From Solirubrobacteraceae bacterium (GTDB lineage: Bacteria > Actinomycetota > Thermoleophilia > Solirubrobacterales > Solirubrobacteraceae): a stretch of 64,000 nucleotides of DNA. Shown here piece after piece: positions 24,972 through 33,321 of this stretch (within the stretch, counting starts at the first letter, position 1; each line of letters starts with the position of its first letter). Location of the stretch: contig JANWLE010000010.1 of assembly GCA_025451035.1 (NCBI GenBank), forward strand, positions 42,951 to 106,950, written 5' to 3'. The position numbers and the translations under genes were made by a program. Below the pieces are notes generated by a model. That model was given only the letters and a program-made list of their open reading frames with translations, did not search any database and was not told where the DNA came from.

Positions 24972-27900
24972 ATGACCGGTTGCCTGTTCTCGCAGTGTTT
25001 GGTTTGGCTGACGCGTTTGCGGCTGCGGCGTTCAGTAACTGAGACATGGAGCGCTTTAGCGTTTCGCCGACTAGCACGACGCCCCGCAAGCAAGCTATCG
25101 GTGGCCATCGTGATGCTGGCCTGTCTATCGGCCTTCCTTTATCTGGCGGCAAACGCCGCGGCTGCAACGGTGCTCAACGTGGACGCCTCTCACGGGACCG
25201 ATAGCGGTAACTGCCAGGCTACACCGTGCAAGACGCTCACCTACGCGATCAAACAGGCCGGCTTGTTGAGCGTCGGCGCCAGGATCGACGTAGCCGCCGG
25301 CACCTATAGCGAAGATGTAGCGCTCGGGACGAGCGTGAACGGCCTGACCATCGCTGGCGCGGGCAGCAGCGATGACCCCACCAAAAGCACGGTCATCTCC
25401 GGCGTCTTTGGCGCCAACACGATCGATACTGGGGCGATCAGTACGCTGACGCTCGAACATCTTCGCGTCGCCAACGCCCCGTCTGACCCCTATACCGTGA
25501 TCAACGGCCAGCAGGTGAACCTGGCCCTCACAGACGTGGCAGTCGACCAGCAGGCCAACAAAGGCGAAGGCATCGACCTGCAAACTGGCGCCGTCACCAT
25601 CAAAGGCGGGTCAGTGACCGTAGACGGCACCGAATCCGAAGGGTACGCGCTCGACGTAGGCACCTTCACCGGCAGCGGGAACGTGACGCTCGAAGGCACG
25701 ACGGTGACCGCAAACGGCAGCGGCTACGGAATAAACACCTGGGGGGGCGTGCACGCCATTGAAACAACAATCGCCGTGACCAATGCCAGCCACTCTGGCT
25801 ACGCGATCAACGCCAACAAAGAAGTCCAAGTGCAAAAGACGCACATCACCGTCGCTGGCGAAGGGTATGGCATCAATACTCGCGGCCCGGTCACCGCCAG
25901 CGAAAGCACGATAGACATCACCGACCCAGAAGGCTCAGGCTACGCGATCAACGCCGAAGGGGACATTTTCTCAACGGAAGTCACGCTCGATGTCGCCGGC
26001 AAGGGCTATGGCGAGAACACCGACGGGGAAATCATCCTGACGAACAGCACAATCAACCTGACCAGCGCTGAACGGTTCACGGGATACGGGGCAAACGCGC
26101 GCGGACGCATATCGATTCATGCAAGCCACATAAACGTCGCCGGCGAAGGCTACGGCGCCTCGAGCGCTAACGAAATGCTCCTGGAAAAAAGCACCATCAA
26201 CCTGACAAACCCGACCGGGATTGGCTACGGCGCATACAGCAGTGGCTTGCGTGCAACCGACGATGAAATCACGGTCGCCGGCGAAGGCGAGGGACTTGAA
26301 AGCAGCGGCGCGATGACGCTCGAAAACGACAATATAACCGTGCTAAACCTTAGCCACCGCGCGGACGGGGTCAGCGTCAGCGGCGATGCGAACTTGACCA
26401 ATGTGTCTGTAAACGTCGCGGGTGAAGGCGGTGCCCTCAGCACCGCCGGGTCTCTCACCGCCGAGCGCTCCACATTCACAAGCGGCACGCGCGCCGCCGA
26501 ACCGACCATCCTCGACCAGGGTGAACCAAACCACGACACGGTCATCTTCAGGCACAGCACGATCGCAGGCATGTCGGCAAGCGAGCCGTCGATCGACGCA
26601 GAAGACGTCCAGCTGGCTATCGACAACTCGCTCGTGACGGGTGGCAGCGGGATCACGTTCGGAGCCTTCAGGGGTGAATCGTTGTCGGCTACGCTCGCCG
26701 ACTCGACCGTCGATGCCGCAACCCTCGGCGTCCGCGACAAACAGACAAGCTCGCTCACCGCCCTGGTCGACTCGAACACCGCGAGCAGCGCCCACGTAGA
26801 GGTCAAGGGCTCAATTCTCGTTGAGCCACCGACGGCCCAGCTCCCACCGCCCCTGGTCCGCCCGCCCTTGCCTAGGACAAGCACGCCGCCGGTCAGGCGA
26901 GTCGCAGTGGACTGCTCCTACACCGAGGTGCCGAGTACAAGCCAAGTCGAATCAGCGACCCACGGCGCGATCAACTGCGAAAGCGGCACCGATGGCAACA
27001 CCTACACCGAATTACTCAGCGAGATCTTCGCCAACCCAGCCACCGGCTACACGCTGAACCCGACCTGGGACGGGGTAGACAGCGTCCCCTCAGGCGTGGT
27101 GAGCCTCCCCTTCGGCCTGGAACCCTCTAGCACGGATCTCGCCGGGCACCCGCGTGCCCTGAATGGGTCTGGCTCGTGCCTACCGCCGGCGCAGGACAAG
27201 GGTGCCTTTGAGCTGACCGACCACGAAGGCGTCGTTCCTGACCCACTGATAGAGACGCCCGAAAGCGTGACAGCCGGCGCGCCGGCCCAGTTCACAGTCA
27301 CCGCGAGCAACAGTTCAAACGCTACGTTCTCGTGGGAGAGCAGCGATGGCGCCAGCGGCACGGGCGCGACCTTCACACATGCCTTCCAGATCGCCGGCAG
27401 CTATACGGTCACGCTGACCGCCGCCGGCGGCAAGGCATGCGTGGCCACCGCCTCGACCACAATAAACGTCAAAGCAAAGCCGGTGAGCGAACCTGGGTTT
27501 GTGTCTGTGATGTCGCGTCCAGTGGCGCCTGGGGCAGCCGCTCAACTCGCGCTCATATGCGCCAACAGGCGCCTGACCCTCACCGACGTCCTCATCCAAC
27601 AGGACCACGTACTACTCACCGGCGCAGCCGAAGGCAAACTCGCCGGCCAGAGGGCAACCATCCTCTTCCAAGGCAAAAAGATCACCACCGCCAAGATCCT
27701 GCGCAACGGACTGTTCACCACCACCGCACCGCTGCCCCCAGCCAACATCCGCTACACCAACCAAGCCCGCTACCAAGCCAAGCTCGGCAAACTCCGCTCA
27801 CTAAACCTCAAGCTCACCCGCCGCCTCATCCTCCAACCACCGACCGACAACCACGACAAGATCACCCTCACCGGACAAATCCTCCCCCCACTCACCCACA

Positions 27901-28118
27901 CCCCAATCACCATCACCGAAGAGGGCACAAACTGCACCCACCCCAAGACGATCGCCCGCATCAAACCAACCCCAAACGGCCACTACACCATCACCATTCC
28001 CGCCCCCACCGGACGCCGAGCGACCGTCTACAGACTCTCAAGCCAAGTCCGCGCCAACACCCACAGCCAAGACCGCTTCCCCACCTACAGCCTCACCGAG
28101 ACCATCCAACTCCACTAA
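24972..28118 (+). CDS. Large secreted beta-helix protein with PKD domain
   Basis: The 1048-residue protein has a long basic N-terminus and a signal segment at about 40-62 (SVAIVMLACLSAFLYLAANA). A parallel beta-helix region (~65-610) is built of repeats such as VAGEGYGINTRG, GSGYAINAEGD and VAGEGYGASS, with two strands per ~35 residues. A PKD-like domain follows at ~760-840 (FTHAFQIAGSYTVTLTAAGG), then a C-terminal domain of ~200 residues. There is no sortase motif. It is probably an extracellular adhesin or carbohydrate-active surface protein. TAGGAG supports the start. The last 500 bases are strikingly C-rich and G-poor. Confidence 0.75.
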   Translation: MTGCLFSQCLVWLTRLRLRRSVTETWSALAFRRLARRPASKLSVAIVMLACLSAFLYLAANAAAATVLNVDASHGTDSGNCQATPCKTLTYAIKQAGLLSVGARIDVAAGTYSEDVALGTSVNGLTIAGAGSSDDPTKSTVISGVFGANTIDTGAISTLTLEHLRVANAPSDPYTVINGQQVNLALTDVAVDQQANKGEGIDLQTGAVTIKGGSVTVDGTESEGYALDVGTFTGSGNVTLEGTTVTANGSGYGINTWGGVHAIETTIAVTNASHSGYAINANKEVQVQKTHITVAGEGYGINTRGPVTASESTIDITDPEGSGYAINAEGDIFSTEVTLDVAGKGYGENTDGEIILTNSTINLTSAERFTGYGANARGRISIHASHINVAGEGYGASSANEMLLEKSTINLTNPTGIGYGAYSSGLRATDDEITVAGEGEGLESSGAMTLENDNITVLNLSHRADGVSVSGDANLTNVSVNVAGEGGALSTAGSLTAERSTFTSGTRAAEPTILDQGEPNHDTVIFRHSTIAGMSASEPSIDAEDVQLAIDNSLVTGGSGITFGAFRGESLSATLADSTVDAATLGVRDKQTSSLTALVDSNTASSAHVEVKGSILVEPPTAQLPPPLVRPPLPRTSTPPVRRVAVDCSYTEVPSTSQVESATHGAINCESGTDGNTYTELLSEIFANPATGYTLNPTWDGVDSVPSGVVSLPFGLEPSSTDLAGHPRALNGSGSCLPPAQDKGAFELTDHEGVVPDPLIETPESVTAGAPAQFTVTASNSSNATFSWESSDGASGTGATFTHAFQIAGSYTVTLTAAGGKACVATASTTINVKAKPVSEPGFVSVMSRPVAPGAAAQLALICANRRLTLTDVLIQQDHVLLTGAAEGKLAGQRATILFQGKKITTAKILRNGLFTTTAPLPPANIRYTNQARYQAKLGKLRSLNLKLTRRLILQPPTDNHDKITLTGQILPPLTHTPITITEEGTNCTHPKTIARIKPTPNGHYTITIPAPTGRRATVYRLSSQVRANTHSQDRFPTYSLTETIQLH

Positions 28119-28323
28119 CGACCAACCCACAACCCAGCTCCTTGTGATCTGACGATCCCCTCAAGCGCGTCAGCGGCTGCGAGCTCGCGGACCGCAGAGG
28201 CATAGGCCCGCACGACTCGCCGCGTTGTCGGTTTCCGCTCGAACGCCCACGCGGCCGCATGCTTCGGCACTGCGAAACCTCACACGCCTGCCTCATCGCC
28301 AGCTCGTCCGTTAGGGTAGGGCC

Positions 28324-29520
28324 GTGCGGTTTCGCGCTGATCGGCCACTCAGCCTCGCGCCGGCGACAATTTACGACTATCGCGAGCTGGCTCGCCGGCG
28401 GCTGCCACGGCAGCTGTTTGACTACGTCGACGGCGGCGCATACGAGGAGCGCACTATGCACGCCAACCTGGCGGCGCTCGAGCGCGTACTCCTGCGACAG
28501 ATAGTGATGCGTGACGTCACAAGCCGCGATCTGGCGGTCGAAGTGCTTGGGCAGCGCCTGTCGATGCCGGTCGTCCTCGCCCCCGTCGGCCTCGCGGGCA
28601 TGCTGGCACGACGTGCCGAGGTCCAGGCCGCCCTTGCTGCGCAGGCAGCAGGCGTGCCGTTCGTCGAGTCCACCGTGTCGATTTGTAGTATCGAGGAGGT
28701 CGCGCGCAAGACGACCGCGCGGCCATGGTTTCAGCTTTATGTGATGCGCGACCGGGGCTACGCACAGGAGCTCCTATCACGCGCGCAGGCGATCTCATCG
28801 CCGGTCTTGGTGCTGACGGTAGACCTCGCCGTCGTCGGAGCGCGTCATCGCGATGTCCGTAACGGCGTCGTTGGGAATCTGTCGAGATGGGCCAAGCTCC
28901 AGCGTGGACTGGACATCGCGTCGCACCCTCGCTGGATTCGCGATGTCCCGCTCGGTGGCAAGCCGCTCACGTTCGGCAATCTGGAGAAAGCGGTCCCTAA
29001 CGCCCGTACTCCGGCCGCATTCAGGGATTGGGTGGACTCTCAGTTTGACCCAAGCGTCACGTGGGAGGACGTGGCCTGGGTGCGAGAAAACTGGGCCGGC
29101 CGGCTCGTCGTCAAGGGCGTGCTCGATCCCGAGGACGCTCGCCATGCCGTAGATGCCGGCGTCGATGGGGTGATCGTTTCAAACCACGGTGGACGCCAGC
29201 TTGACTGCGTGATGCCTACTGCCCGCGCGCTGGCGAATGTAGTCGACGAGGTGGGAGACGAGGTTGAGGTGCTCGTCGACGGTGGAGTGCGCACCGGCCT
29301 CGACGTCTTCAAGATGGTTGCACTCGGAGCCCGAGCGGTGCTGATCGGTCGCCCTTGGGCTTGGGCTGTGGCCGCGCGCGGACAGGCGGGAGTCAACCAC
29401 ATGCTCGAGGTCATCAAGGCGGACATCGACGTCGCGCTTGCACTGACCGGCCACACATCGTTCGCAGACGTGGACCGATCGGCCCTGTGCCGTTCGGATG
29501 CACCCCTGCATTCTCCCTAG
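28324..29520 (+). CDS. FMN-dependent alpha-hydroxy-acid dehydrogenase (LldD-like)
   Basis: The 398-residue TIM-barrel flavoprotein belongs to the L-lactate dehydrogenase/glycolate oxidase family. It oxidises an alpha-hydroxy acid to the keto acid. It shows YDYRELARRRLPRQLFDYVDGG near the N-terminus, the substrate-site FQLYV, and the catalytic His/Arg motif SNHGGRQLD followed by LVDGGVRTG and IGRPWAWAVAARG. The start is GTG. A GST gene follows 41 bases downstream. The substrate (lactate, mandelate or another) is not decided by sequence alone. Confidence 0.92.
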   Translation: MRFRADRPLSLAPATIYDYRELARRRLPRQLFDYVDGGAYEERTMHANLAALERVLLRQIVMRDVTSRDLAVEVLGQRLSMPVVLAPVGLAGMLARRAEVQAALAAQAAGVPFVESTVSICSIEEVARKTTARPWFQLYVMRDRGYAQELLSRAQAISSPVLVLTVDLAVVGARHRDVRNGVVGNLSRWAKLQRGLDIASHPRWIRDVPLGGKPLTFGNLEKAVPNARTPAAFRDWVDSQFDPSVTWEDVAWVRENWAGRLVVKGVLDPEDARHAVDAGVDGVIVSNHGGRQLDCVMPTARALANVVDEVGDEVEVLVDGGVRTGLDVFKMVALGARAVLIGRPWAWAVAARGQAGVNHMLEVIKADIDVALALTGHTSFADVDRSALCRSDAPLHSP

Positions 29521-29561
29521 AAGCTGACTTGACTCACTGCCGGTGCCGGCACGAGAACAAC

Positions 29562-30158
29562 ATGCTGCTCTACAACTCCCAGGTCTCGGGTAACTGTTAC
29601 AAGGTCAGGCTCCTGCTGGCCCACTTGGGCGTCGATTGTGAGCGCCAAGAGGTGGATGTGGTCGATCGCGCGAACCGAAGGGAGCTGCTCGGGGAGCTAA
29701 ATCCCGCTCTACGGGTGCCCACGCTCGTGCTCGACGACGGGCGCGCGCTCGCCGAGTCAAACGCGATTCTCTGGTACCTGGGCTGCGATACGCCCTACGT
29801 TCCGACAGACCGGTTCCAGAGCGCAAAGGTCTTGCAGTGGCTGTTCTTTGAGCAATACGTTCATGAGCCAAACATCGCGGTCGTCAGGTTCTGGGTGAAT
29901 TTCGCGAAGCAGCCACCTTGCCAGGAGGTCATCCAGGCAAGACGCCAGGCCGGCTATGAGGCGCTGGACGCAATGGAGCGAGAGCTCTCCGCCCGTGATT
30001 TCCTCATCGCCGGGCACTACACCATCGCGGACATCGCGCTTTACGCCTACACACACGTCGCGGGCGAGGGAGGCTTTGACCTTTCGCTCTATCCGGCGAT
30101 CACCGCTTGGCTTGAGCGGGTCTCGGAGCAGCCAGGGCACATTCGGATCACAGCCTGA
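29562..30158 (+). CDS. Glutathione S-transferase-like protein
   Basis: The 198-residue protein has an N-terminal thioredoxin-fold domain (LLYNSQVSGNCYKVRLLLAHLG, residues 2-23, then NPALRVPTLVLDDG and AESNAILWYLG) and an all-helical C-terminal domain with FLIAGHYTIADIALYAYTHVA. The SGNCYKVR segment is typical of bacterial GSTs acting on small electrophiles. Actinobacteria usually lack glutathione, so the thiol used is uncertain. The ATG at 29562 marks the start of the domain. Confidence 0.88.
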   Translation: MLLYNSQVSGNCYKVRLLLAHLGVDCERQEVDVVDRANRRELLGELNPALRVPTLVLDDGRALAESNAILWYLGCDTPYVPTDRFQSAKVLQWLFFEQYVHEPNIAVVRFWVNFAKQPPCQEVIQARRQAGYEALDAMERELSARDFLIAGHYTIADIALYAYTHVAGEGGFDLSLYPAITAWLERVSEQPGHIRITA

Positions 30159-30238
30159 CAGCCTATGACCAGCTCGGCAGCGAGTCTCTCACGTCCCTGC
30201 GCCGGCTGCCACCACCCGCATCGCGGGCGAGTAGAACA

Positions 30239-30673
30239 ATGACCTCGGTGTCACGGTCAAACATCGAGCTCGCGCGGCGAGGACTTGAGGCCGTGGCCAA
30301 GGGCGACCTAGAGGCGCTGCGGGAGATTCTCGATCCGGATGTCCAGTGGCACAGTAGCGACGGACCCACCGGGGATTCCTGCCACAGCTGAAAGGAGACG
30401 CTTCAGTTCCTTTCCCAAGCGATGCGTCGCGGCGCCGTTGGAGAACTCGTTGAGGTCATTGACGCGGGCGAGAACCTAATCCTCATCCTCAAGCTACCCT
30501 TCCGCGACGGCAGAGTCGTCGGGATGGTCGCCTACGAGACACCCCAGGCAGCGCTCGCCGCCGCCCATCCCGGCCAACCGCCGCGACGCCGCCAGCTCCA
30601 GCGATCAGCAACCAAAGCCATCAACGGCAGCCATCATGAATTCGATCCCTGTCCCGCCAGCCACAAAAGGTAG
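30239..30673 (+). pseudogene. NTF2/SnoaL-like gene interrupted by in-frame TGA
   Basis: Reading from ATG 30239 gives a typical NTF2-like N-terminus (NIELARRGLEAVAKGDLEAL, then ILDPDVQWHSSDGP). A TGA at 30389-30391 interrupts the frame. In the same frame the rest of the fold continues (KETLQFLSQAMRRGAVGELV, VIDAGENLILIL, RVVGMVAYETPQAALAAA) and then reads past the usual C-terminus into a non-homologous tail. AAAGGAG right after the TGA and ATG at 30422 could allow an 83-residue fragment to be made. It is most likely a decaying gene. Confidence 0.75.
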
Positions 30674-30679
30674 AGCCTC

Positions 30680-31402
30680 GTGAGCGCAAAGCCCCGCACC
30701 AGCATGACGCCAGGTTGGCTACTCGATGAGTCACACCACGCCGGCAGAGAGAACCTCGATCCGAAACACGCGTCTCGCTACGACGCCAAGGAGGACGCGG
30801 ATGCACACAGTGAGGTCGCTCTGCTCAAGGACGCTGGCTTGACAGGAGAGTCGCTCGTCGTGGAGTTCGGCTCCGGAACGGGCCAGTTCAGCGTCGAGGT
30901 GGCCTCGGCGTGTGCGCGGGTGATCGCGGTGGATGTATCTGACCCGATGCTGAGTCAGCTAAAGGCCAAGGTCGCGGATCTCAGGCTCAGCAATGTCGAA
31001 GCCGTCAGGGCTGGCTTCCTCACCTATGAGCACACAACCGTTCCCGCTGACTTCATTTACTCCCGCTACGCCCTGCATCATCTTCCTGACTTCTGGAAGG
31101 CACTGGCGTTGAGCCGACTGCGCCGCATACTCAGGCCGGGCGGCGTGTTCCGGCTGTGGGACGTCGTTTACAACTTCGCTCCTGCGCAAGCAATGGAGCA
31201 CATCGAGGCTTGGTGCGCGACAGGCGCCGACAGTCCTGAGGTTGAGTGGAGCCGCGCCGAGCTCGAGGAGCATGTCCGCGAGGAGCACTCCACCTTCAGC
31301 TGGCTTCTGGAGCCGATGTTCGCGCGATGTGGTTTTGAGATCGCCAAGGCCGAGCACTCCGCGGATGGAATCTTCGCGAAGTACCTACTCAACGCCGTCT
31401 GA
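30680..31402 (+). CDS. Class I SAM-dependent methyltransferase
   Basis: The 240-residue product has the SAM-binding motif I VVEFGSGTGQFSVEVA (near residue 60), motif II acidic residue in VIAVDVSD, and the post-motif IYSRYALHHLPDFWKAL and LRPGGVFRLWDVVY. The acceptor substrate is unknown. GTG 30680 starts 7 bases after the broken NTF2-like gene. It is the last host-type gene before the island. Confidence 0.88.
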   Translation: MSAKPRTSMTPGWLLDESHHAGRENLDPKHASRYDAKEDADAHSEVALLKDAGLTGESLVVEFGSGTGQFSVEVASACARVIAVDVSDPMLSQLKAKVADLRLSNVEAVRAGFLTYEHTTVPADFIYSRYALHHLPDFWKALALSRLRRILRPGGVFRLWDVVYNFAPAQAMEHIEAWCATGADSPEVEWSRAELEEHVREEHSTFSWLLEPMFARCGFEIAKAEHSADGIFAKYLLNAV

Positions 31403-31652
31403 CCGACGAGGTCAGAACCCTTCGGCCGCTGCCCTGTTGGCGCTGTGGCGCTCGCCCGTGTTCTAGGGGCTTGATCTGCGCGCTGGCCGGCGGACCAGCT
31501 TTTACGGACCCTGAGTGGATGGGATCCCGATCTCGGCGCTCTGAACCAGCGCTATCTGGCGCAGCGTCTCAAGGCCCATCGGGTTCTGTTGCCGGTAGAG
31601 CTCCGCACTCCCCTGTTACACGCCACAGGCGGGAAGCAGGTCGTCCGCGTTT

Positions 31653-31676
31653 GCAGACAACTGCCATATCGGGGCG
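31653..31676 (+). repeat. Distal att-like direct repeat of the tRNA-Pro island (R1)
   Basis: The 24-base sequence gcagacaactg-C-catatcggggcg matches 35234-35257 at 23 of 24 positions. The latter includes the last seven acceptor-stem bases of tRNA-Pro. This is the geometry expected after tyrosine-recombinase integration into a tRNA 3' end: the intact gene on one side and a displaced copy on the other. Confidence 0.75.
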
Positions 31677-31807
31677 ATCAGTTCAGATCGGCCTGCTCAA
31701 GCCGTTTTCTGACTGCTTGCAGCGGATTTGCAGCGGTCATGCCAAGTAGAGGCCGGCTCCGGCACCGCCGAGACCGCCTGTATGCCATGTCGAACAGACG
31801 TACATAA
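31668..31807 (+). repeat. Diverged ~140-bp repeat, copy 1
   Basis: It begins with ATCGGGGCGATC and aligns at roughly 70% over its conserved part with 33029-33171. Both copies contain a tandem of about 10 bases (here TTGCAGCGG twice), then TATGCCAT and a CGTAC-containing end. Similar position relative to the att core suggests integrase-arm DNA or the ends of two related elements. Confidence 0.6.
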
Positions 31808-31822
31808 CGACCTACTGGAGGC

Positions 31823-32236
31823 CTATTCGACACTCCGCATCACGTTGCACAGCGATCTGGCGACATCCTCCGGTGTAGCGCCAGCACTGAAGCTCAGTAT
31901 CCAGTCAGCCAGTTCAGGATCCGGAGCTTCGACGCGCCAGCCGTTGATCTCCAGGAAGGCGAGCATGGCGATCAGTGCCGTACGCTTGTTCCCGTCAATG
32001 AACTGCTGACCCTCGGCGATCCCGTGCGCCAAGACGGCCGCCTGGAGCGCCAGATCTGCATCTTGGTAGTGGGCGTAAGTTTCTGGCCGTGCTAGCGCAC
32101 TCTCCAAACCGGCGCGATTGCGCAGCTGGTCGGCGGCCTCAGCCGCCGTGGCACCGATGATCAGCGCGTGCAGCTCAAGGACATCCGCCAGCGTGAGATA
32201 GACCGGCGCGAACTCGCCGGACTGGCCCTCAGACAT
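31823..32236 (-). CDS. Doc/Fic-type toxin (death-on-curing family)
   Basis: The 137-residue protein matches Doc-like Fic toxins. Doc phosphorylates EF-Tu; other Fic proteins AMPylate targets. The loop reads GQQFIDGNKRTALI (about 76-89). The usual first residue of the HxFxDGNKR motif is His, but Gln77 occupies it here. The remaining Asp81, Gly82, Asn83, Lys84 and Arg85 are intact. The upstream AbrB-type antitoxin gene ends 6 bases before the ATG, forming a TA operon inside the island. Confidence 0.85.
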   Translation of the reverse strand: MSEGQSGEFAPVYLTLADVLELHALIIGATAAEAADQLRNRAGLESALARPETYAHYQDADLALQAAVLAHGIAEGQQFIDGNKRTALIAMLAFLEINGWRVEAPDPELADWILSFSAGATPEDVARSLCNVMRSVE

Positions 32237-32242
32237 AATGCG

Positions 32243-32491
32243 CTACTGTCGTGGAGCGTCGGGATCGTGGTCGGCGAGGATCTGCAGCGCCTCGCCATGC
32301 TCGGCCACCAGACGTCCCCCGATGCCTCGAATGCGCTCGCGGACCTTGTCGGTGGACATGACACGCAGCTCGCCGCCCGGTAGCTCCTCAACAAGCACCG
32401 AGGAGCCCGGTGCATAGCCTTGGGCTTCGAACTCCCGCGGGATCGAGATGACATTGCTGTTGCCGACACGGCGGATCTTTACGACCTTCAT
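32243..32491 (-). CDS. AbrB/MazE-type antitoxin
   Basis: The 82-residue protein has an N-terminal swapped-hairpin SpoVT/AbrB DNA-binding domain (KVVKIRRVGNSNVISIPREF, then GYAPGSSVLVEELPGGEL). The C-terminal helix should wrap the Doc toxin. A TTG 14 codons upstream is an alternative start; ATG is preferred because TATACT (a -10) lies immediately upstream. It is the first gene of the antitoxin-toxin operon and probably autorepresses. Confidence 0.82.
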   Translation of the reverse strand: MKVVKIRRVGNSNVISIPREFEAQGYAPGSSVLVEELPGGELRVMSTDKVRERIRGIGGRLVAEHGEALQILADHDPDAPRQ

Positions 32492-32574
32492 GCGCTCCAG
32501 TATATACAAGGATAGCCCGGAAGCCTTGGCCAATCAAATCGGGGTACCCGCGAAATGCTTGGACTGAGATCCGC

Positions 32575-32757
32575 TCAAGCCTCATCAAGAATCTCCCGCA
32601 GGATTTGCTCCCAAGCATCCTCGATTGGCTCGCCCGCCTGAAGCGCAGCAATCAGCGGGCGAAGGTCATCGTCGAGTTCGGGTGAGATCTGCTCAAGCGC
32701 TTCATCCAGGGGATCGTGTCCCATGTCCGACGACGAAAGATCAGAGAGCGCCGACAT
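32575..32757 (-). CDS. Possible small acidic protein
   Basis: From ATG 32757 the frame encodes 60 residues, strongly acidic and helical (DPLDEALEQISPELDDDLRP, EPIEDAWEQILREILDEA). The composition is protein-like and resembles small antitoxin or addiction-module partners, but no family or ribosome-binding site supports it. It lies upstream of the AbrB/Doc pair on the same strand. Confidence 0.4.
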   Translation of the reverse strand: MSALSDLSSSDMGHDPLDEALEQISPELDDDLRPLIAALQAGEPIEDAWEQILREILDEA

Positions 32758-32892
32758 CGGCGAACGACGATTGGCCCTGCTCGTGCACCGAAGTACCCCA
32801 GGGCGCCCCTCTTGGAAGATCACGCGCACAAGTCGATTCCGGTGCTGTGCTCCCCACCCCCGATCCGGTAGCCTGCCCATCGGACGCAACGC

Positions 32893-32923
32893 AAAAAGGA
32901 CCGCAAGGCACCTACTGCGGTCC
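32893..32923 (-). terminator. Rho-independent terminator without an upstream gene
   Basis: On the minus strand GGACCGCA and TGCGGTCC form an 8-bp stem with a 10-base loop followed by TTTTT. No protein-coding gene reads into it. The 17-bp hairpin at 32942-32994 lies immediately upstream on the same strand, so together they may be a short noncoding RNA. Confidence 0.65.
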
Positions 32924-32941
32924 CGAGTACCGCGAGCAACA

Positions 32942-32994
32942 ACGAAATGCCGCGAAACAAGACCCATGAGGCTCAGCGTTTCGTGGCATTTCGT
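32942..32994 (-). ncRNA. Long stem-loop, possible small RNA
   Basis: ACGAAATGCCGCGAAAC (32942-32958) pairs with 32978-32994 over 17 bases with one G/T mismatch, leaving a 19-base loop. The minus-strand terminator ends the unit 20 bases later. Together they would give a ~100-base RNA with two hairpins. The promoter is not obvious. Confidence 0.4.
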
Positions 32995-33028
32995 CTACAT
33001 GTGCGGATATTCGCGGTTCTTGAACGTA

Positions 33029-33171
33029 ATCGGGGCGATCGGTTTGAGTTTGGCTTAGACAAGCCATTTTCGGCTCGTTTGCAACGGGTTTGCAACGGCC
33101 TTACCGCGCCCATACCAGGCATCGCACCTACCCGTGCCGAGCGTATGCCATACAAGACGTTCGTACGTTAA
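33029..33171 (+). repeat. Diverged ~140-bp repeat, copy 2 (internal att-like, R2)
   Basis: It starts with ATCGGGGCGATC like copy 1 and includes the tandem TTTGCAACGGGTTTGCAACGG region (33079-33099), then TATGCCATACAAGACG. It separates the Doc module from the RES module and may be the internal junction of two elements accumulated at the same tRNA. Confidence 0.6.
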
Positions 33172-33278
33172 TGTTGGCTAGCAAGAGTGTGCTGGCAGCA
33201 GATCCCGCTCGCCCTTGTCGGCTAAAGACCAGCTCGTAATCCCATAGAGACGAGTGGATGCCGTCCGTCCGGCCTCCC

Positions 33279-33297
33279 ATAATGTCGCTATAATGTC
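33279..33297 (+). promoter_or_regulatory. Promoter and direct-repeat operator of the Xre/RES pair
   Basis: ATAATGTC occurs twice with an 11-bp offset (33279-33286 and 33290-33297). The second copy overlaps a perfect TATAAT at 33289-33294, 28 bases upstream of the antitoxin start. A regulator bound to the repeats would block the promoter, which fits autoregulation by the antitoxin. Confidence 0.6.
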
Positions 33298-33321
33298 CCG
33301 TACCAGAGACAGTGAGGAGAC

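Larger units (their letters stand above)
31403..31822. other. Intergenic stretch containing the left island junction
   Basis: No protein is convincing here. The 24-bp direct repeat at 31653 and the start of the diverged 140-base repeat lie in this stretch. Sequence left of 31653 belongs to the host side. Confidence 0.5.

Noticed and set aside
27332..28147. His/Pro/Arg-rich frame overlapping the end of the beta-helix gene
   Set aside because: It arises from the C-rich composition of the real gene in a shifted phase.
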